The notes beneath the pieces are model-generated. The model did not search any database, was not told the origin of the DNA, and saw only the letters and a list, made by a program, of their open reading frames with translations. Below, in pieces: positions 1 to 9,334 of a DNA stretch of 34,423 nucleotides. Source of the stretch: an uncultured Clostridia bacterium (GTDB lineage Bacteria; Bacillota; Clostridia; TANB77; CAG-508); the NCBI GenBank assembly GCA_944390695.1, contig CALXQP010000008.1, forward strand, positions 1 to 34,423, written 5' to 3'. Numbering within the stretch: the stretch's first letter is position 1; each line of letters begins with the position of its first letter. Both the position numbers and the translations under genes were made by a program.

Positions 1-58
1 GCTGAGCCTGGTACGAAGACCCTGGCATGGTTCAGCCATGGAGAAGTAATATATTTCA
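1..58. repeat. Structured repeat, copy 1 (left edge, possibly truncated)
   Basis: Short arms GCTGA (1-5) and TCAGC (32-36) enclose a core containing ACGAAGACCCTGGCATGG. The core and the AGTAATATATT-like sequence after it match the two copies between frr and pyrH. The matching upstream outer arm would lie outside the window, so this copy may be cut by the window edge. Its family is not recognised. The stretch 59-223 after it holds no gene and no clear signal. Confidence 0.6.
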
Positions 59-223
59 GGATTTTCCGTGAGCATTCCTCCATTTTTTAGATAACATTTT
101 CTATTTTTTTACTCCAATCAAACGCAAAGATTTTGGAATGAGAGTATAACTTGGGAGACTAGGAAGGGAAAATTATGTAAAATATTGAAACTTAAAATTA
201 ATCAAATTTTAAAATATAGATTT

Positions 224-1720
224 TCATTTCAAGTCAATTTCAAAATAAAATTCTACTCCATTAGGTTTATTTTCAACTCCGAAATCATTTCCATAATTAT
301 TCATAATAGCCCTAACAATAGAAAGTCCAATACCACTTCCCCCATCTTCTCTATTACGAGCTTCATCTACTTTAAAAAATCTATTCCAAACACGGTTTAA
401 ATTTTCACTTGCAATATTATCACCTGTATTAAAAACTGTAACTCTAACCTTGTGTCCTTCTTGTAATAGGGTATTTGTAATTTTAATATATTTTTCTCCA
501 TTAATTTCTTTAACATGTTTTATAGCATTAGTCAAATAATTAGTTATAATTTGGCTAATATAGAAATCATCAGCAAAAACATTTATAACTTCTGGTGTAT
601 CAAAAATAATATCTGCATTTTTATCATCTAACATAACTTTTGAAGATCTTACAATTTCTTTTTCTAATTCTACAATATTGAATTCAGTATTATTAAATTC
701 TCTTTGTTCATACTCCAATTTTGTAAGTTCAAGCAATTGTTTTACCATTTTATCCATTTTATTAGATTCATCTAAAATAACTTCAGCATAAAAATTTCTA
801 CTTTCAGGATCTGAATTAATATTTTCCAAAAGTCCTTCACTATATCCCTGAATTAAAGCTATTGGAGTTTTTAGTTCATGAGAAACATCTGAAATAAAAC
901 TTTTTCTCATTTCATCTATCTTTGATTTTTTCTCTATATCTCTTTCAAGCTCAATATTAGCATTTCTTAATTGATTTATCGTTTTTTCCAACTTTTCAGA
1001 CATCTCATTTATACTCGCACCCAGTTCGTTTATCTCATCATCACCATCTATTACATATCTATGGCTAAAATCTAATTTAGTTAATTTTTTAGCTATATTA
1101 TTTAATTCTGATATTGGTTTACTAAAACTTTTTGATATATATAATATTGCTATACCACCAATAATTATAACAATTCCAGCAATAGTATATAAAAAGCTAT
1201 TTGATATACGAACACTTTCTTTAATTGATGTCATAGGCATTCTTATATACATAGAATATCCATTATCTAACCTACCTGAAAGCAATATATAATTTATCTT
1301 TGTTTCAGAATCTTTTGCATTTACTATTTGCATTTTATCTGTTTTTTCTATTACTTTATTTTCTTCATTTCTATTTGCTCCCCAAAATTCCACAAATATT
1401 TTTACATTTGACAAAAAATCCTTATTTGACATATATACTGCCACATCATTTTGATCTTTTATTATAATATCAAAATCATTGTTTATTGAAGTCTTATCTA
1501 ATTCTTCCTCAATATTTGCAATATAAATTTGTCCATTATAATACAAATTTATAGTATTATATACTGATTCTAATTTATTACTTTTTGAATACAAATAATA
1601 TTGTTCCAATAAAACACTATTTACTATAATAAGAAATAGTACAATTGAAATTACTACTATACACAAAGTTAGTAGTAATTTTCCTCTAACAGATTTTATA
1701 TGTTTTGTTAGAATATTCAC
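224..1720 (-). CDS. Membrane sensor histidine kinase (two-component system)
   Basis: 498 residues. Two membrane segments (about 14-37 and 176-198) bracket an extracellular sensing region of about 140 residues with no recognised fold. A HAMP linker (about 198-255) follows, then a HisKA dimerisation domain with the phospho-accepting His281 in SHELKTP. A HATPase domain comes next, with the N-box in YLTNAIKH and the G-box in GGSGIGLS. The start is GTG, preceded by GAGG at a normal distance. It lies ten bases after the response regulator, so the two form one operon and should be a cognate pair. This is a PhoR/VanS-like kinase; the signal cannot be read from the sequence. Confidence 0.93.
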   Translation of the reverse strand: MNILTKHIKSVRGKLLLTLCIVVISIVLFLIIVNSVLLEQYYLYSKSNKLESVYNTINLYYNGQIYIANIEEELDKTSINNDFDIIIKDQNDVAVYMSNKDFLSNVKIFVEFWGANRNEENKVIEKTDKMQIVNAKDSETKINYILLSGRLDNGYSMYIRMPMTSIKESVRISNSFLYTIAGIVIIIGGIAILYISKSFSKPISELNNIAKKLTKLDFSHRYVIDGDDEINELGASINEMSEKLEKTINQLRNANIELERDIEKKSKIDEMRKSFISDVSHELKTPIALIQGYSEGLLENINSDPESRNFYAEVILDESNKMDKMVKQLLELTKLEYEQREFNNTEFNIVELEKEIVRSSKVMLDDKNADIIFDTPEVINVFADDFYISQIITNYLTNAIKHVKEINGEKYIKITNTLLQEGHKVRVTVFNTGDNIASENLNRVWNRFFKVDEARNREDGGSGIGLSIVRAIMNNYGNDFGVENKPNGVEFYFEIDLK

Positions 1721-1730
1721 TTTAAGTTCC

Positions 1731-2411
1731 TCATTTCTTTATTTCAAATTTATATCCTATACCTCTAATTGTTTCTATATATCTTCCTTTTTTACCCAAT
1801 TTATGTCTAATTTTTTTTATATGACTGTCAATCGTTCTTGAATCTCCATAATAATCATAATTCCAAACATTATTTAAAATTTTATCTCTTGATAAAGCAA
1901 TATTTTCATTATCTAATAAATATTTCAGAAGCTCATATTCTCTTAAACTTAAATCTATTGGCTTTCCATCTACTTTAACAGTCCTTCCTTCCTGGTCTAT
2001 TACAATTCCATCATAATCTTTTACTTCTTTTAAATCTCCATATACTCTTTTTAGAATTGCATCTACTCTTGCAACTAATATTTTGGGACTAAATGGTTTG
2101 GAAATATATTCATCAACTCCAAGCTCAAAGCCAAATAACTCATCCTGTTCTTCACCTCTTGCAGTCAACATTATTACAGGTAAATTAGATTCTTGTCTTA
2201 TCTTTCTTAAAACTGACCACCCATCAAGTTTAGGCATCATAACATCTAATAATATTAACTTTATTTTATTTCTATTTTCTTCATAAACTTCTATTGCCCT
2301 TTCTCCATCTTCAGCCTCTAATATATGGTAACCTTTTACAGACAAAAAATCTTTTAAAAGTTTTCTCATCCTAGATTCATCATCTACTATTAAAATATAC
2401 ATTCCTTCCAT
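1731..2411 (-). CDS. OmpR/PhoB-family response regulator
   Basis: 226 residues. The receiver domain (about 5-120) has acidic residues Asp10 and Asp11, the phospho-acceptor Asp56 in LLDVMMP and the conserved Lys105 in ISKPF. A winged-helix DNA-binding domain (about 130-226) contains the typical LSLREYELLKYL and RTIDSHIKKIRHKLG stretches and ends with IRGIGYKF. The ATG is preceded by GGAGGG at a good distance. It is the first gene of a two-gene operon with the kinase downstream. Targets are unknown. The length and domain order are ordinary for the family. Confidence 0.95.
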   Translation of the reverse strand: MEGMYILIVDDESRMRKLLKDFLSVKGYHILEAEDGERAIEVYEENRNKIKLILLDVMMPKLDGWSVLRKIRQESNLPVIMLTARGEEQDELFGFELGVDEYISKPFSPKILVARVDAILKRVYGDLKEVKDYDGIVIDQEGRTVKVDGKPIDLSLREYELLKYLLDNENIALSRDKILNNVWNYDYYGDSRTIDSHIKKIRHKLGKKGRYIETIRGIGYKFEIKK

Positions 2412-2493
2412 ATATTTCCCTCCACATCTATTATTAGTATTTATATTATATCTTCAATATATGTCTTTTTTGTGAAATTTTATTTATTTTTAG

Positions 2494-2619
2494 GTAAAAA
2501 AGAGCACCAATTTGACAAAATGCAAAAAGAGAACCGGCACCAAATTAACACAAGCTGGCCATGGCAAAAAAGGAAAAAAAGAACCGGCACCAATTTGACC
2601 GGCCGGCACCAATTTGCCT
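2494..2619. repeat. Cluster of four short GGCACCAATTTGAC-like repeats after rpoD
   Basis: Four copies begin near 2504, 2534, 2584 and 2603. Most carry the extended form AGAACCGGCACCAA followed by ATTAAC or TTTGAC, and A-rich tracts separate them. The cluster begins directly after the rpoD stop codon. Read along the rpoD transcript, each unit is a GGTGCCGG core, in three cases followed by a T-rich run, which resembles a 3'-end element. Another copy lies directly after the rseP stop (9335-9367), with about 27 consecutive identical bases to the unit at 2521-2549. No coding potential is seen. Confidence 0.75.
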
Positions 2620-3789
2620 TTAATTCATATAATCTCTCAATTTTTTGCTTCTACTTGGATGTCTTAATTTTCTCAATGCTTTTGCTTCAATTTGTCTAAT
2701 TCTTTCTCTTGTAACATCAAATTCTTTTCCTACTTCCTCTAATGTTCTAGCTTTTCCATCTTCTAAACCAAATCTAAGTTTTAACACTTTCGCTTCTCTT
2801 AAAGTTAATGTACTCATAACATCTTCTAATTGCTCTCTTAAAAGTGTATATGAGGCTGCATCATGAGGTGCTGGAGAATCTTCATCTTGTATAAAATCTC
2901 CTAAATGACTGTCATCTTCTTCTCCTATTGGAGTTTCTAATGATACAGGATCTTGTGCTATTTTTTGTATTTCCATTACTTTTTCAACAGGTAAATCCAT
3001 TTCTTTAGCAATTTCTTCTGGACTTGGTTCTCTTCCTAATTGTTGCAATAAATGTCTTGATGTACGTATTAATCTATTTATAGTTTCTACCATGTGTACA
3101 GGAATTCTTATTGTTCTTGCTTGATCTGCAATTGCTCTTGTAATTGCTTGTCTTATCCACCATGTTGCATAAGTACTAAATTTGAATCCTTTTGTATAAT
3201 CAAATTTTTCTACTGCTTTTATTAATCCCATATTTCCTTCTTGTATTAGATCTAAAAATAGCATTCCTCTTCCAACATATTTTTTAGCAATACTTACTAC
3301 TAATCTCAAATTTGCTTCTGCTAATTCCTGTTTAGCTTCTTCATCATTTTCTAGTATTCTTTTTGCTAATTCTAATTCTTTTTCATATGAAAGTAATGGA
3401 ATTTTTCCGATTTCTCTTAAATACATTCTTACTGGATCATCTACACTTATTCCATCAAAACTTGTATCTGTTATTTCATCTAATTTTAAATCTTCTACTT
3501 CTTTTAAATCATCTATATCTGGTTCTTCTTCAAAATCATCATTTAAAAGATTTACTCCCATTTCTTCAAATGCATCAAAAACTTTATCTATTTGCTCTGG
3601 GTTTGTATCTTCTAATTCTTTTGCAAGTTCTCCATATGTCATTTTTCCACTTGCTTTGGCTTTTCTTACTATATCTTGAACTTTTTCGTTCTCATCTTTA
3701 ATATCTTCTTTTTTTACTTCATTTTCATTTATTTTTTCATCTTGCATAATTTCTTCTTGTATTGTTTTTTCACTTTTTTTATTCCCCAC
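2620..3789 (-). CDS. rpoD: Primary RNA polymerase sigma factor (sigma-70/sigma-A)
   Basis: 389 residues, a normal size for a Gram-positive primary sigma. An acidic and basic N-terminus leads into region 1.1 (about 40-90). Region 1.2 follows ([18 protein letters not shown]), then region 2 with [29 protein letters not shown] and IRIPVHMVE. Region 3 is next, and region 4.2 has the helix-turn-helix [20 protein letters not shown]. The start is GTG, with AGGGGTG seven bases upstream; no upstream ATG fits as well. It lies 12 bases after dnaG, as in the classical macromolecular synthesis operon. A repeat cluster follows its stop codon directly. Confidence 0.98.
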   Translation of the reverse strand: MGNKKSEKTIQEEIMQDEKINENEVKKEDIKDENEKVQDIVRKAKASGKMTYGELAKELEDTNPEQIDKVFDAFEEMGVNLLNDDFEEEPDIDDLKEVEDLKLDEITDTSFDGISVDDPVRMYLREIGKIPLLSYEKELELAKRILENDEEAKQELAEANLRLVVSIAKKYVGRGMLFLDLIQEGNMGLIKAVEKFDYTKGFKFSTYATWWIRQAITRAIADQARTIRIPVHMVETINRLIRTSRHLLQQLGREPSPEEIAKEMDLPVEKVMEIQKIAQDPVSLETPIGEEDDSHLGDFIQDEDSPAPHDAASYTLLREQLEDVMSTLTLREAKVLKLRFGLEDGKARTLEEVGKEFDVTRERIRQIEAKALRKLRHPSRSKKLRDYMN

Positions 3790-3801
3790 AAAAATTCACC
3801 C

Positions 3802-5589
3802 CTATTTAATCTTTGCTAATGATATTATTATATCACTTAACTCTTTACCTAATTGCTTTTTCTTTGCTTCTTCTTGTTCAATTTCTAATTGTTTTAAAAT
3901 CTCTTGTTTTCTATTATCTAGTCTTTCTTTTTGGTATTTTTGTAATATATCTTCTACAGCTTTATCAATATTTTCTATTTCATAATCTGTTGCCATTACC
4001 ATTGTAATATGGTTTTGAGTTTTTTCATCAAATGTATCTATAAGTTTATTTATATTTACATCTTGTTTTTCTAATTCCTTATATAATTCTTCAGCAATTT
4101 TTTTGTTTATCTCATCTTTAAAATCTTCTGGTTTTATTTGTTCTTTTATTTTTTGAAATATGTTCATATTTGCATCTAATAATAATGCTATTATAGTGTT
4201 TTCTCTTTTCTTTAAATCTTCACTAATTTGTTCTTGTTCTTTTTCTATATTTACTCGTTTTATCTCTTTAGTCTTACTTTGTAATATTTTATCTGCTTTA
4301 GAATTTGAATATATAAGTTTATTTACTTCAGCATATATCGCTTCTTTTGATATATTATACCCTTTTGCTATTTTTTCTATGTAAATTTCTCTTTCAATTG
4401 TATTTTGCACTTTTGCTAATATTTTTGCTATTTCATTTAAAAACTTAATTTTGTCTGATGCATTTTCTAAATTAATATCTTTTCTAAGGTTTTTTACTTT
4501 AAATTCTACTAAAGAAATTGCATTATCTATTGCAAGTTTAAATCTACCTTCTCCAAATTTTACTATAAATTCATCTGGATCTTTTGCACCTTCTATTTGT
4601 AATACTCTCATGTCACATCCCATATTTTGTAATATTTCCATTGACCTCGCTACTGCTGTTTGTCCTGCTCCATCTGCATCAAAACCTAATATTACTTGTT
4701 CTGTACTTTTTCTAAGTAACCATCCTTGTTGCTCAGTTAATGCTGTACCTAATGCTGCTACAACATTTGTTATTCCTCTTTGATGTAATGATATTACATC
4801 CATATAGCCTTCTACTATTAGTATTCTTTTTTCTGAATATTTTTTTGCTACATTTAACCCAAATAAATGTCTTCCTTTACTATATACAATATTTTCTGGT
4901 GAATTAATATATTTAGGTTTTGAGTCATCTAATACTCTCCCACCAAATGCAATTACTTTTCCCCTAACATCACAAATTGGAAACATAAGACGATTTCTAT
5001 ATCTATCTATATATGTTCCATTGTCATTTTTGTTTACTAAACCTGATTCTAATATTTCTTTTTCTTGAAAGCCTTGTCCTTTTAATGCTTTGTATAATTC
5101 ATCAAATTTTCCTGAGTAGCCTATTCTATAAGCTTCCAAGGTTTCTCTGTTCATTTTTCTTTTTTTTACATATTCTTGTGCTATTTTAGCTGTTGGTTTA
5201 TATAGATTTTGATGATAAAATTCTGCTGTGAATTCATTTACTTTGTATACTTTTGCCTTTAGTGCTTCTCTTTCTGTGTCTTCACTATTTTGTAATGTAG
5301 GTAATTGTATATTTGCTCTTTCTGCAAGTTGCTCAAGTGCTTCTTTAAATGTTATTCCTTCTATTTTCATTAAAAATGTGTAGACATTTCCTCCTACTCC
5401 ACATCCAAAGCAATGAAAAATCTGCCTGTCTGGTGATACTGAAAATGATGGTGATTTTTCATTATGAAATGGGCATAGTCCAAAATAATTTCTGCCTTTT
5501 CGTGTTAAATGTACATATTGTGATATTATATCTACTATATCATTATTTTGTCTTATTTCTTCTATAAGTTCATCACTATATCGTATCAT
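3802..5589 (-). CDS. dnaG: DNA primase
   Basis: 595 residues, the usual length. The N-terminal zinc-binding domain has ligands Cys39, His42, Cys60 and Cys63 (CPFHNEKS and FHCFGCG). The catalytic core follows, with the TOPRIM domain around 255-340: the acidic residue in IVEGYMDV, then the FDADGAG motif. The C-terminal 150 residues are Lys/Glu-rich helices, as expected for the DnaB helicase-binding region. It synthesises the RNA primers for replication. ATG start, with GGAGAG upstream. A possible weak minus-strand promoter lies upstream (a TATAAT-like -10 at 5620-5625 without a convincing -35). rpoD follows in the same operon. Confidence 0.98.
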   Translation of the reverse strand: MIRYSDELIEEIRQNNDIVDIISQYVHLTRKGRNYFGLCPFHNEKSPSFSVSPDRQIFHCFGCGVGGNVYTFLMKIEGITFKEALEQLAERANIQLPTLQNSEDTEREALKAKVYKVNEFTAEFYHQNLYKPTAKIAQEYVKKRKMNRETLEAYRIGYSGKFDELYKALKGQGFQEKEILESGLVNKNDNGTYIDRYRNRLMFPICDVRGKVIAFGGRVLDDSKPKYINSPENIVYSKGRHLFGLNVAKKYSEKRILIVEGYMDVISLHQRGITNVVAALGTALTEQQGWLLRKSTEQVILGFDADGAGQTAVARSMEILQNMGCDMRVLQIEGAKDPDEFIVKFGEGRFKLAIDNAISLVEFKVKNLRKDINLENASDKIKFLNEIAKILAKVQNTIEREIYIEKIAKGYNISKEAIYAEVNKLIYSNSKADKILQSKTKEIKRVNIEKEQEQISEDLKKRENTIIALLLDANMNIFQKIKEQIKPEDFKDEINKKIAEELYKELEKQDVNINKLIDTFDEKTQNHITMVMATDYEIENIDKAVEDILQKYQKERLDNRKQEILKQLEIEQEEAKKKQLGKELSDIIISLAKIK

Positions 5590-5780
5590 TTTTCACTCTC
5601 CTACACATACTCGTACATAATTATATTATTCGACGTATTTTACATAATTCCCTCTTTTTGAGCAAAAAAAATTCACTTCATATAGCTAAACTTATAAAAC
5701 TATAAATTGTTCATAATATGGCAAATTTTCACTTTATAAATTTTTATAAAAATATAATTAAGAAATTGAGTAATATTAAC

Positions 5781-5973
5781 AATTTCCCATAATTTCTATA
5801 TATTTTGAACAAATTTCGAGTGTGACCAGAGTAGTATTATAAGTTCTTAAGCAAAAGGCATAAAGGGTCCTGTCTTCGGGTATAGTTATGTCTTTTGCTT
5901 TAGAACTTGTTAACGTCACGGCGGGTAGCCGAAAAATTTGTGAAAAATATATAAAAATCATGGAAAATGTGAA
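5781..5973 (-). ncRNA. ssrS: Probable 6S RNA (long imperfect hairpin)
   Basis: The segment folds end to end into one rod of about 190 nt. Pairs, in plus coordinates, are 5782-5790 with 5960-5968, 5797-5806 with 5944-5953, 5809-5816 with 5934-5941, 5822-5826 with 5915-5919, 5841-5847 with 5902-5908, 5849-5857 with 5892-5900, and 5859-5863 with 5886-5890. An unpaired bubble lies between the outer and terminal stems. This length and shape are typical of 6S RNA, which binds the housekeeping RNA polymerase in place of promoter DNA. Strand choice rests on a good promoter just upstream on the minus strand and on a G-U pair in the outer stem that is a mismatch on the other strand. B. subtilis 6S-1 also lies downstream of aspS. 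A different structured RNA is possible. Confidence 0.65.
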
Positions 5974-5979
5974 AAACTT

Positions 5980-6008
5980 ATTATAAATTTTAGATATTTA
6001 GTTTCCAA
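5980..6008 (-). promoter_or_regulatory. Sigma-A promoter for the 6S-like RNA
   Basis: On the minus strand, TTGGAA (6003-6008) and a perfect TATAAT (5980-5985) are separated by 17 bases. Transcription would start near 5973, just before the outer stem of the hairpin. The -35 lies inside the last codons of the upstream membrane-protein gene. Confidence 0.6.
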
Positions 6009-7455
6009 TTGGTGCAAAATCATCTGTTACAATTTGTTTATCTGTTTCAAATTCTGCGACTTCCATATCTAAATATTTTTCATATTCTTGAAACTTAGTT
6101 TCATCTATTTCAGGATTTCCTTTAATTCCAACTAAAATCAAATTTTGTTCATCATTTCTATCTTTATTATTAACCATAAAAATTTTTACATCATCAAAAA
6201 CTGCTTTATATGTTGAATATTCATATTTAATAAAATCAGAATCTTTGCCATCAACAGAAGAAATGATATTTGTTAAAACAATTCCATCGTCATTAAGCAT
6301 ATTTTTAGCATTAATAAGTGCTTCATATGTAGTAAGCTCAAAAGGAGCATTAACACCTTTAAATGCATCAATTAAAATTGTATCATATTTATTTTCATTA
6401 TAATTCAAAAAACTTCTACCATCTTGATTATAAATTTTCAATCTAGGTTCACTAATGTTTAACCCAAATTGTTCTTCTGCAATTTGGGTCATTTTCTCAT
6501 CTATTTCAACTACATCTATTGTTTTGTCAGCATATTTTTGCAAATAATGCATTGGATATGTATATGCTGCACCACCAATTAAAAGTGTAGATTTTGCATC
6601 TTTATTAAAATATTCAAACAAATCATAAAATCTTAAATATTTTGCTCCCATTTCTCCTGTTTCTTTATTTATATAAGATTCTAAGCCTGTATCAACTTGT
6701 AAAGTTTTATATGTTGTTTTATCAGTTGAAACTTGTTTTACCCAAATTCTGCTATATTGTGAGTCTGTATCTAATAATATATCTGGATTGCTTATTTTAA
6801 ATATATATTTTCCTAAAATTATTAATATTAGCATTATACATACTAAAAAAATTGTTTCATATATATTTTTCTTATTTCTATTTTCTCTTACTAATACAGC
6901 CATTACAACAAGCACAAGTGTTACTGCTATATTTATATTACTTACACCAATATTAGGTATTAAAACAAATCCCATTATAAATGTTCCTACAATACTACCT
7001 ATTGTTGATAATGAAGATATTCTGCCTGATAATGAGCCAATTTCATTATCTTCTTTGCTTTTTATTTTAACTGCAAATGGAGATATCATTGCTAAAATAA
7101 AACTTGGTATTGAAAATACTATTATTGCACACAAAATTGCTGCTATTATTAAATTATCAATCATTCCAGCAAATTGTTTTACAATAAAAGTTTCTAATAT
7201 CGGAATTAGACTTGTAGCTAAAGCCGCAAATAATAAAATATTTGATAATATATCTATATTTGCATTTTTATCTGCTTTTTTGCCTCCTATCCAATACCCT
7301 AAACTCATACTTGCTAATATTATTCCTATTATACTTGTCCAAACAACATTTGAACTTCCTACATATGGAGAAAGGACTCTCGCTGCAATTAGTTCAAGTC
7401 CCATACCTATCGCTCCACTTAAAAATACGATTATTTCTAATTTATATTTTTTCAT
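5998..7455 (-). CDS. Membrane protein with spermidine-synthase-like C-terminal domain
   Basis: About 485 residues. The N-terminal half has about seven hydrophobic helices and resembles fused transporter/spermidine-synthase proteins. The C-terminal half (about 225-485) is a Rossmann methyltransferase-like fold with IDVVEIDEKM, QDGRSFL and TILIDAFKG. The glycine motif reads LLIGGAAYTYP where aminopropyltransferases normally have GGGDG. The catalytic aspartate region, usually DSSDP-like, reads DAFKG, so true spermidine synthase activity is doubtful. An ATG at 7467 is possible, but the one at 7455 has GAGG at a proper distance and is preferred. It starts 35 bases after the aspS stop and is probably co-transcribed with it. 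The substrate is unknown. Confidence 0.8.
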   Translation of the reverse strand: MKKYKLEIIVFLSGAIGMGLELIAARVLSPYVGSSNVVWTSIIGIILASMSLGYWIGGKKADKNANIDILSNILLFAALATSLIPILETFIVKQFAGMIDNLIIAAILCAIIVFSIPSFILAMISPFAVKIKSKEDNEIGSLSGRISSLSTIGSIVGTFIMGFVLIPNIGVSNINIAVTLVLVVMAVLVRENRNKKNIYETIFLVCIMLILIILGKYIFKISNPDILLDTDSQYSRIWVKQVSTDKTTYKTLQVDTGLESYINKETGEMGAKYLRFYDLFEYFNKDAKSTLLIGGAAYTYPMHYLQKYADKTIDVVEIDEKMTQIAEEQFGLNISEPRLKIYNQDGRSFLNYNENKYDTILIDAFKGVNAPFELTTYEALINAKNMLNDDGIVLTNIISSVDGKDSDFIKYEYSTYKAVFDDVKIFMVNNKDRNDEQNLILVGIKGNPEIDETKFQEYEKYLDMEVAEFETDKQIVTDDFAPIGN

Positions 7456-7490
7456 TTTTGTCCTCATTTCTTTTCTTACAATTCAAAACA

Positions 7491-9233
7491 TTAATCTTTT
7501 ATTTGAATATGTACTTCATCTAATTGTTGTTTACTTACAACAGATGGTGCTCTCATTAGTAGATCTCTTGCTTTTTTATTTTTAGGGAATGCAATAACTT
7601 CTCTAATATTTGTAGAATCTGCTATTAACATTACTAATCTATCAAATCCTAATGCTGCTCCAGTATGTGGAGGTGTTCCATATTGAAATGCATTATATAA
7701 AGCTCCAAATCTATTTTTAACATCTTCTTCTGTATATCCTGCAATTTCAAAAGCTTTAATCATAATTTCAGGATCATGATTTCTTACAGCACCTGACATT
7801 GTCTCATATCCATTACATACTAAATCATATTGATATGCTAATATATCTAATGGATTTTTAGTTTCTAGTGCTTCTAACCCACCTTGTGGCATTGAAAATG
7901 GATTATGGCTAAAATCTATAGTTCCCTCATCAGATAATTCATACATTGGAAAATCTACTATAAAACAGAATTTATACACATTTTTCTCTATTAAATCTAA
8001 TCTCTTTCCTAATTCAATTCTAATTAGCCCTGATATTTTTTGAGCTAATTGTAATTCATCTGCAATGAAAAATATACTATCTCCTGCTTTTACTCCAAAC
8101 TCATTTTCTAATTTTTCTTTTACATCTTCTGTTATGAATTTTGCAATTCCACCAGCAACTGTTCCATCTTTTTCAAATTTTGTCCAAGCTAATCCTTTTG
8201 CTCCAACTTCGTCTGATGTAGCAAATTCAGTCATTTTATCAAAAAATTTCCTTCCTTGTTCAGCACCATTTGGAACCACAATTGCTTTTACTGTTTTACC
8301 CTTAAATGCATTAAATTCTGTTTTATCAAATAATGATGTAACATCTTGTATTATTAGTGGATTTCTTAAATCTGGTTTATCTATTCCGTATTTTTCCATA
8401 GCTTCTTTATATGGAATTCTTACAAATGGACCTTCATCAACTTTCCAGTTAGTGAACTTCTTATATATATAAGTTACTACATTTTCAACTACTTTAAAAA
8501 CATCTTCTTGAGTTGCAAAACTCATTTCAAAATCTAATTGATAGAATTCTCCTGGCGCTCTATCTGCACGAGGATCTTCATCTCTAAAACATGGAGCTAT
8601 TTGAAAATATTTATCAAATCCCCCAACCATTAGCAGCTGCTTAAATTGTTGTGGTGCTTGTGGTAGAGCATAAAATTCTCCTGGATGTAATCTGCTTGGT
8701 ACTAAAAAATCTCTTGCCCCTTCTGGTGATGAATTCGCTAAAATTGGTGTTTGAATTTCAGCAAAACCTAATTCATCCATCTTATCTCTAGCAGCCTTTA
8801 AAATTTTAGAACGTAATAAAATTGTATCATGTAATTTTTGATTTCTTAAATCCAAAAATCTATATTCTAATCTTAAATCTTCTCTTACTTCTTGATCTGT
8901 ATTAACTTCAAATGGTAATACTGTTTTACATTTACCCAATATCTCTAATGAATTTGCTACAACTTCAATTTCTCCTGTCGCAATTTTAAGATTTTTACTA
9001 CTTCTTTCCACAACTTTTCCACTTATGTGAATACAACTTTCTGTAGTTAGCTTTTTAGCCTCTTCTTGCAATTTTTCATCATTTATAACAATTTGTGTTA
9101 CCCCAAATTGGTCTCTTAAATCTATAAATATCATTCCACCTAGATTACGGATCTTTTGTATCCATCCTGCTAATTCAACTTCTTCTCCTATGTTTTTTAT
9201 ATTAAGTTCGCCTAAATTATATGTTCTATACAT
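7491..9233 (-). CDS. aspS: Aspartyl-tRNA synthetase
   Basis: 580 residues, matching the bacterial-type enzyme. The N-terminal OB-fold binds the anticodon (about 1-110). The class II catalytic core has motif 2 in FRDEDPRADRAPGEFYQLD, and motif 3 in GAALGFDRLVMLIA near the C-terminus. The bacterial GAD insertion domain lies between them (about 280-420). The C-terminal sequence IREVIAFPKN is typical. It charges tRNA-Asp with aspartate. ATG start, with GGAGGG close upstream. A sigma-A promoter lies about 55-80 bases upstream. The spermidine-synthase-like gene follows closely. Whether it also charges tRNA-Asn cannot be judged here. Confidence 0.98.
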   Translation of the reverse strand: MYRTYNLGELNIKNIGEEVELAGWIQKIRNLGGMIFIDLRDQFGVTQIVINDEKLQEEAKKLTTESCIHISGKVVERSSKNLKIATGEIEVVANSLEILGKCKTVLPFEVNTDQEVREDLRLEYRFLDLRNQKLHDTILLRSKILKAARDKMDELGFAEIQTPILANSSPEGARDFLVPSRLHPGEFYALPQAPQQFKQLLMVGGFDKYFQIAPCFRDEDPRADRAPGEFYQLDFEMSFATQEDVFKVVENVVTYIYKKFTNWKVDEGPFVRIPYKEAMEKYGIDKPDLRNPLIIQDVTSLFDKTEFNAFKGKTVKAIVVPNGAEQGRKFFDKMTEFATSDEVGAKGLAWTKFEKDGTVAGGIAKFITEDVKEKLENEFGVKAGDSIFFIADELQLAQKISGLIRIELGKRLDLIEKNVYKFCFIVDFPMYELSDEGTIDFSHNPFSMPQGGLEALETKNPLDILAYQYDLVCNGYETMSGAVRNHDPEIMIKAFEIAGYTEEDVKNRFGALYNAFQYGTPPHTGAALGFDRLVMLIADSTNIREVIAFPKNKKARDLLMRAPSVVSKQQLDEVHIQIKD

Positions 9234-9286
9234 ATATATCCCTCCTAGATAAAACTGTAAGTATTAATATTTTTTAAATCGACTCT

Positions 9287-9315
9287 ATTTTACTACAAAA
9301 AGGCAAAAATAGCAA
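9287..9315 (-). promoter_or_regulatory. Sigma-A promoter for aspS
   Basis: On the minus strand, TTGCTA (9310-9315) and TAAAAT (9287-9292) are separated by 17 bases. The predicted start leaves a leader of about 45 bases before the aspS ATG. No T-box leader is seen. Confidence 0.5.
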
Positions 9316-9334
9316 TAACATTGCAACATTTTTC

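Noticed and set aside
3363-3701. Long plus-strand frame opposite rpoD and similar frames opposite dnaG, pflB and aspS
   Set aside because: Leu/Phe/Tyr-rich low-complexity products antisense to well-identified genes, without ribosome binding sites.
5864-5885. Shared CGAAGAC between the 6S loop and the structured repeats
   Set aside because: Only seven bases match and the surroundings differ, so common origin is not supported.
5776-5961. A 61-codon minus-strand open frame inside the 6S-like region
   Set aside because: No ribosome binding site, and the segment is almost entirely base-paired, which fits a structured RNA better than a coding sequence.
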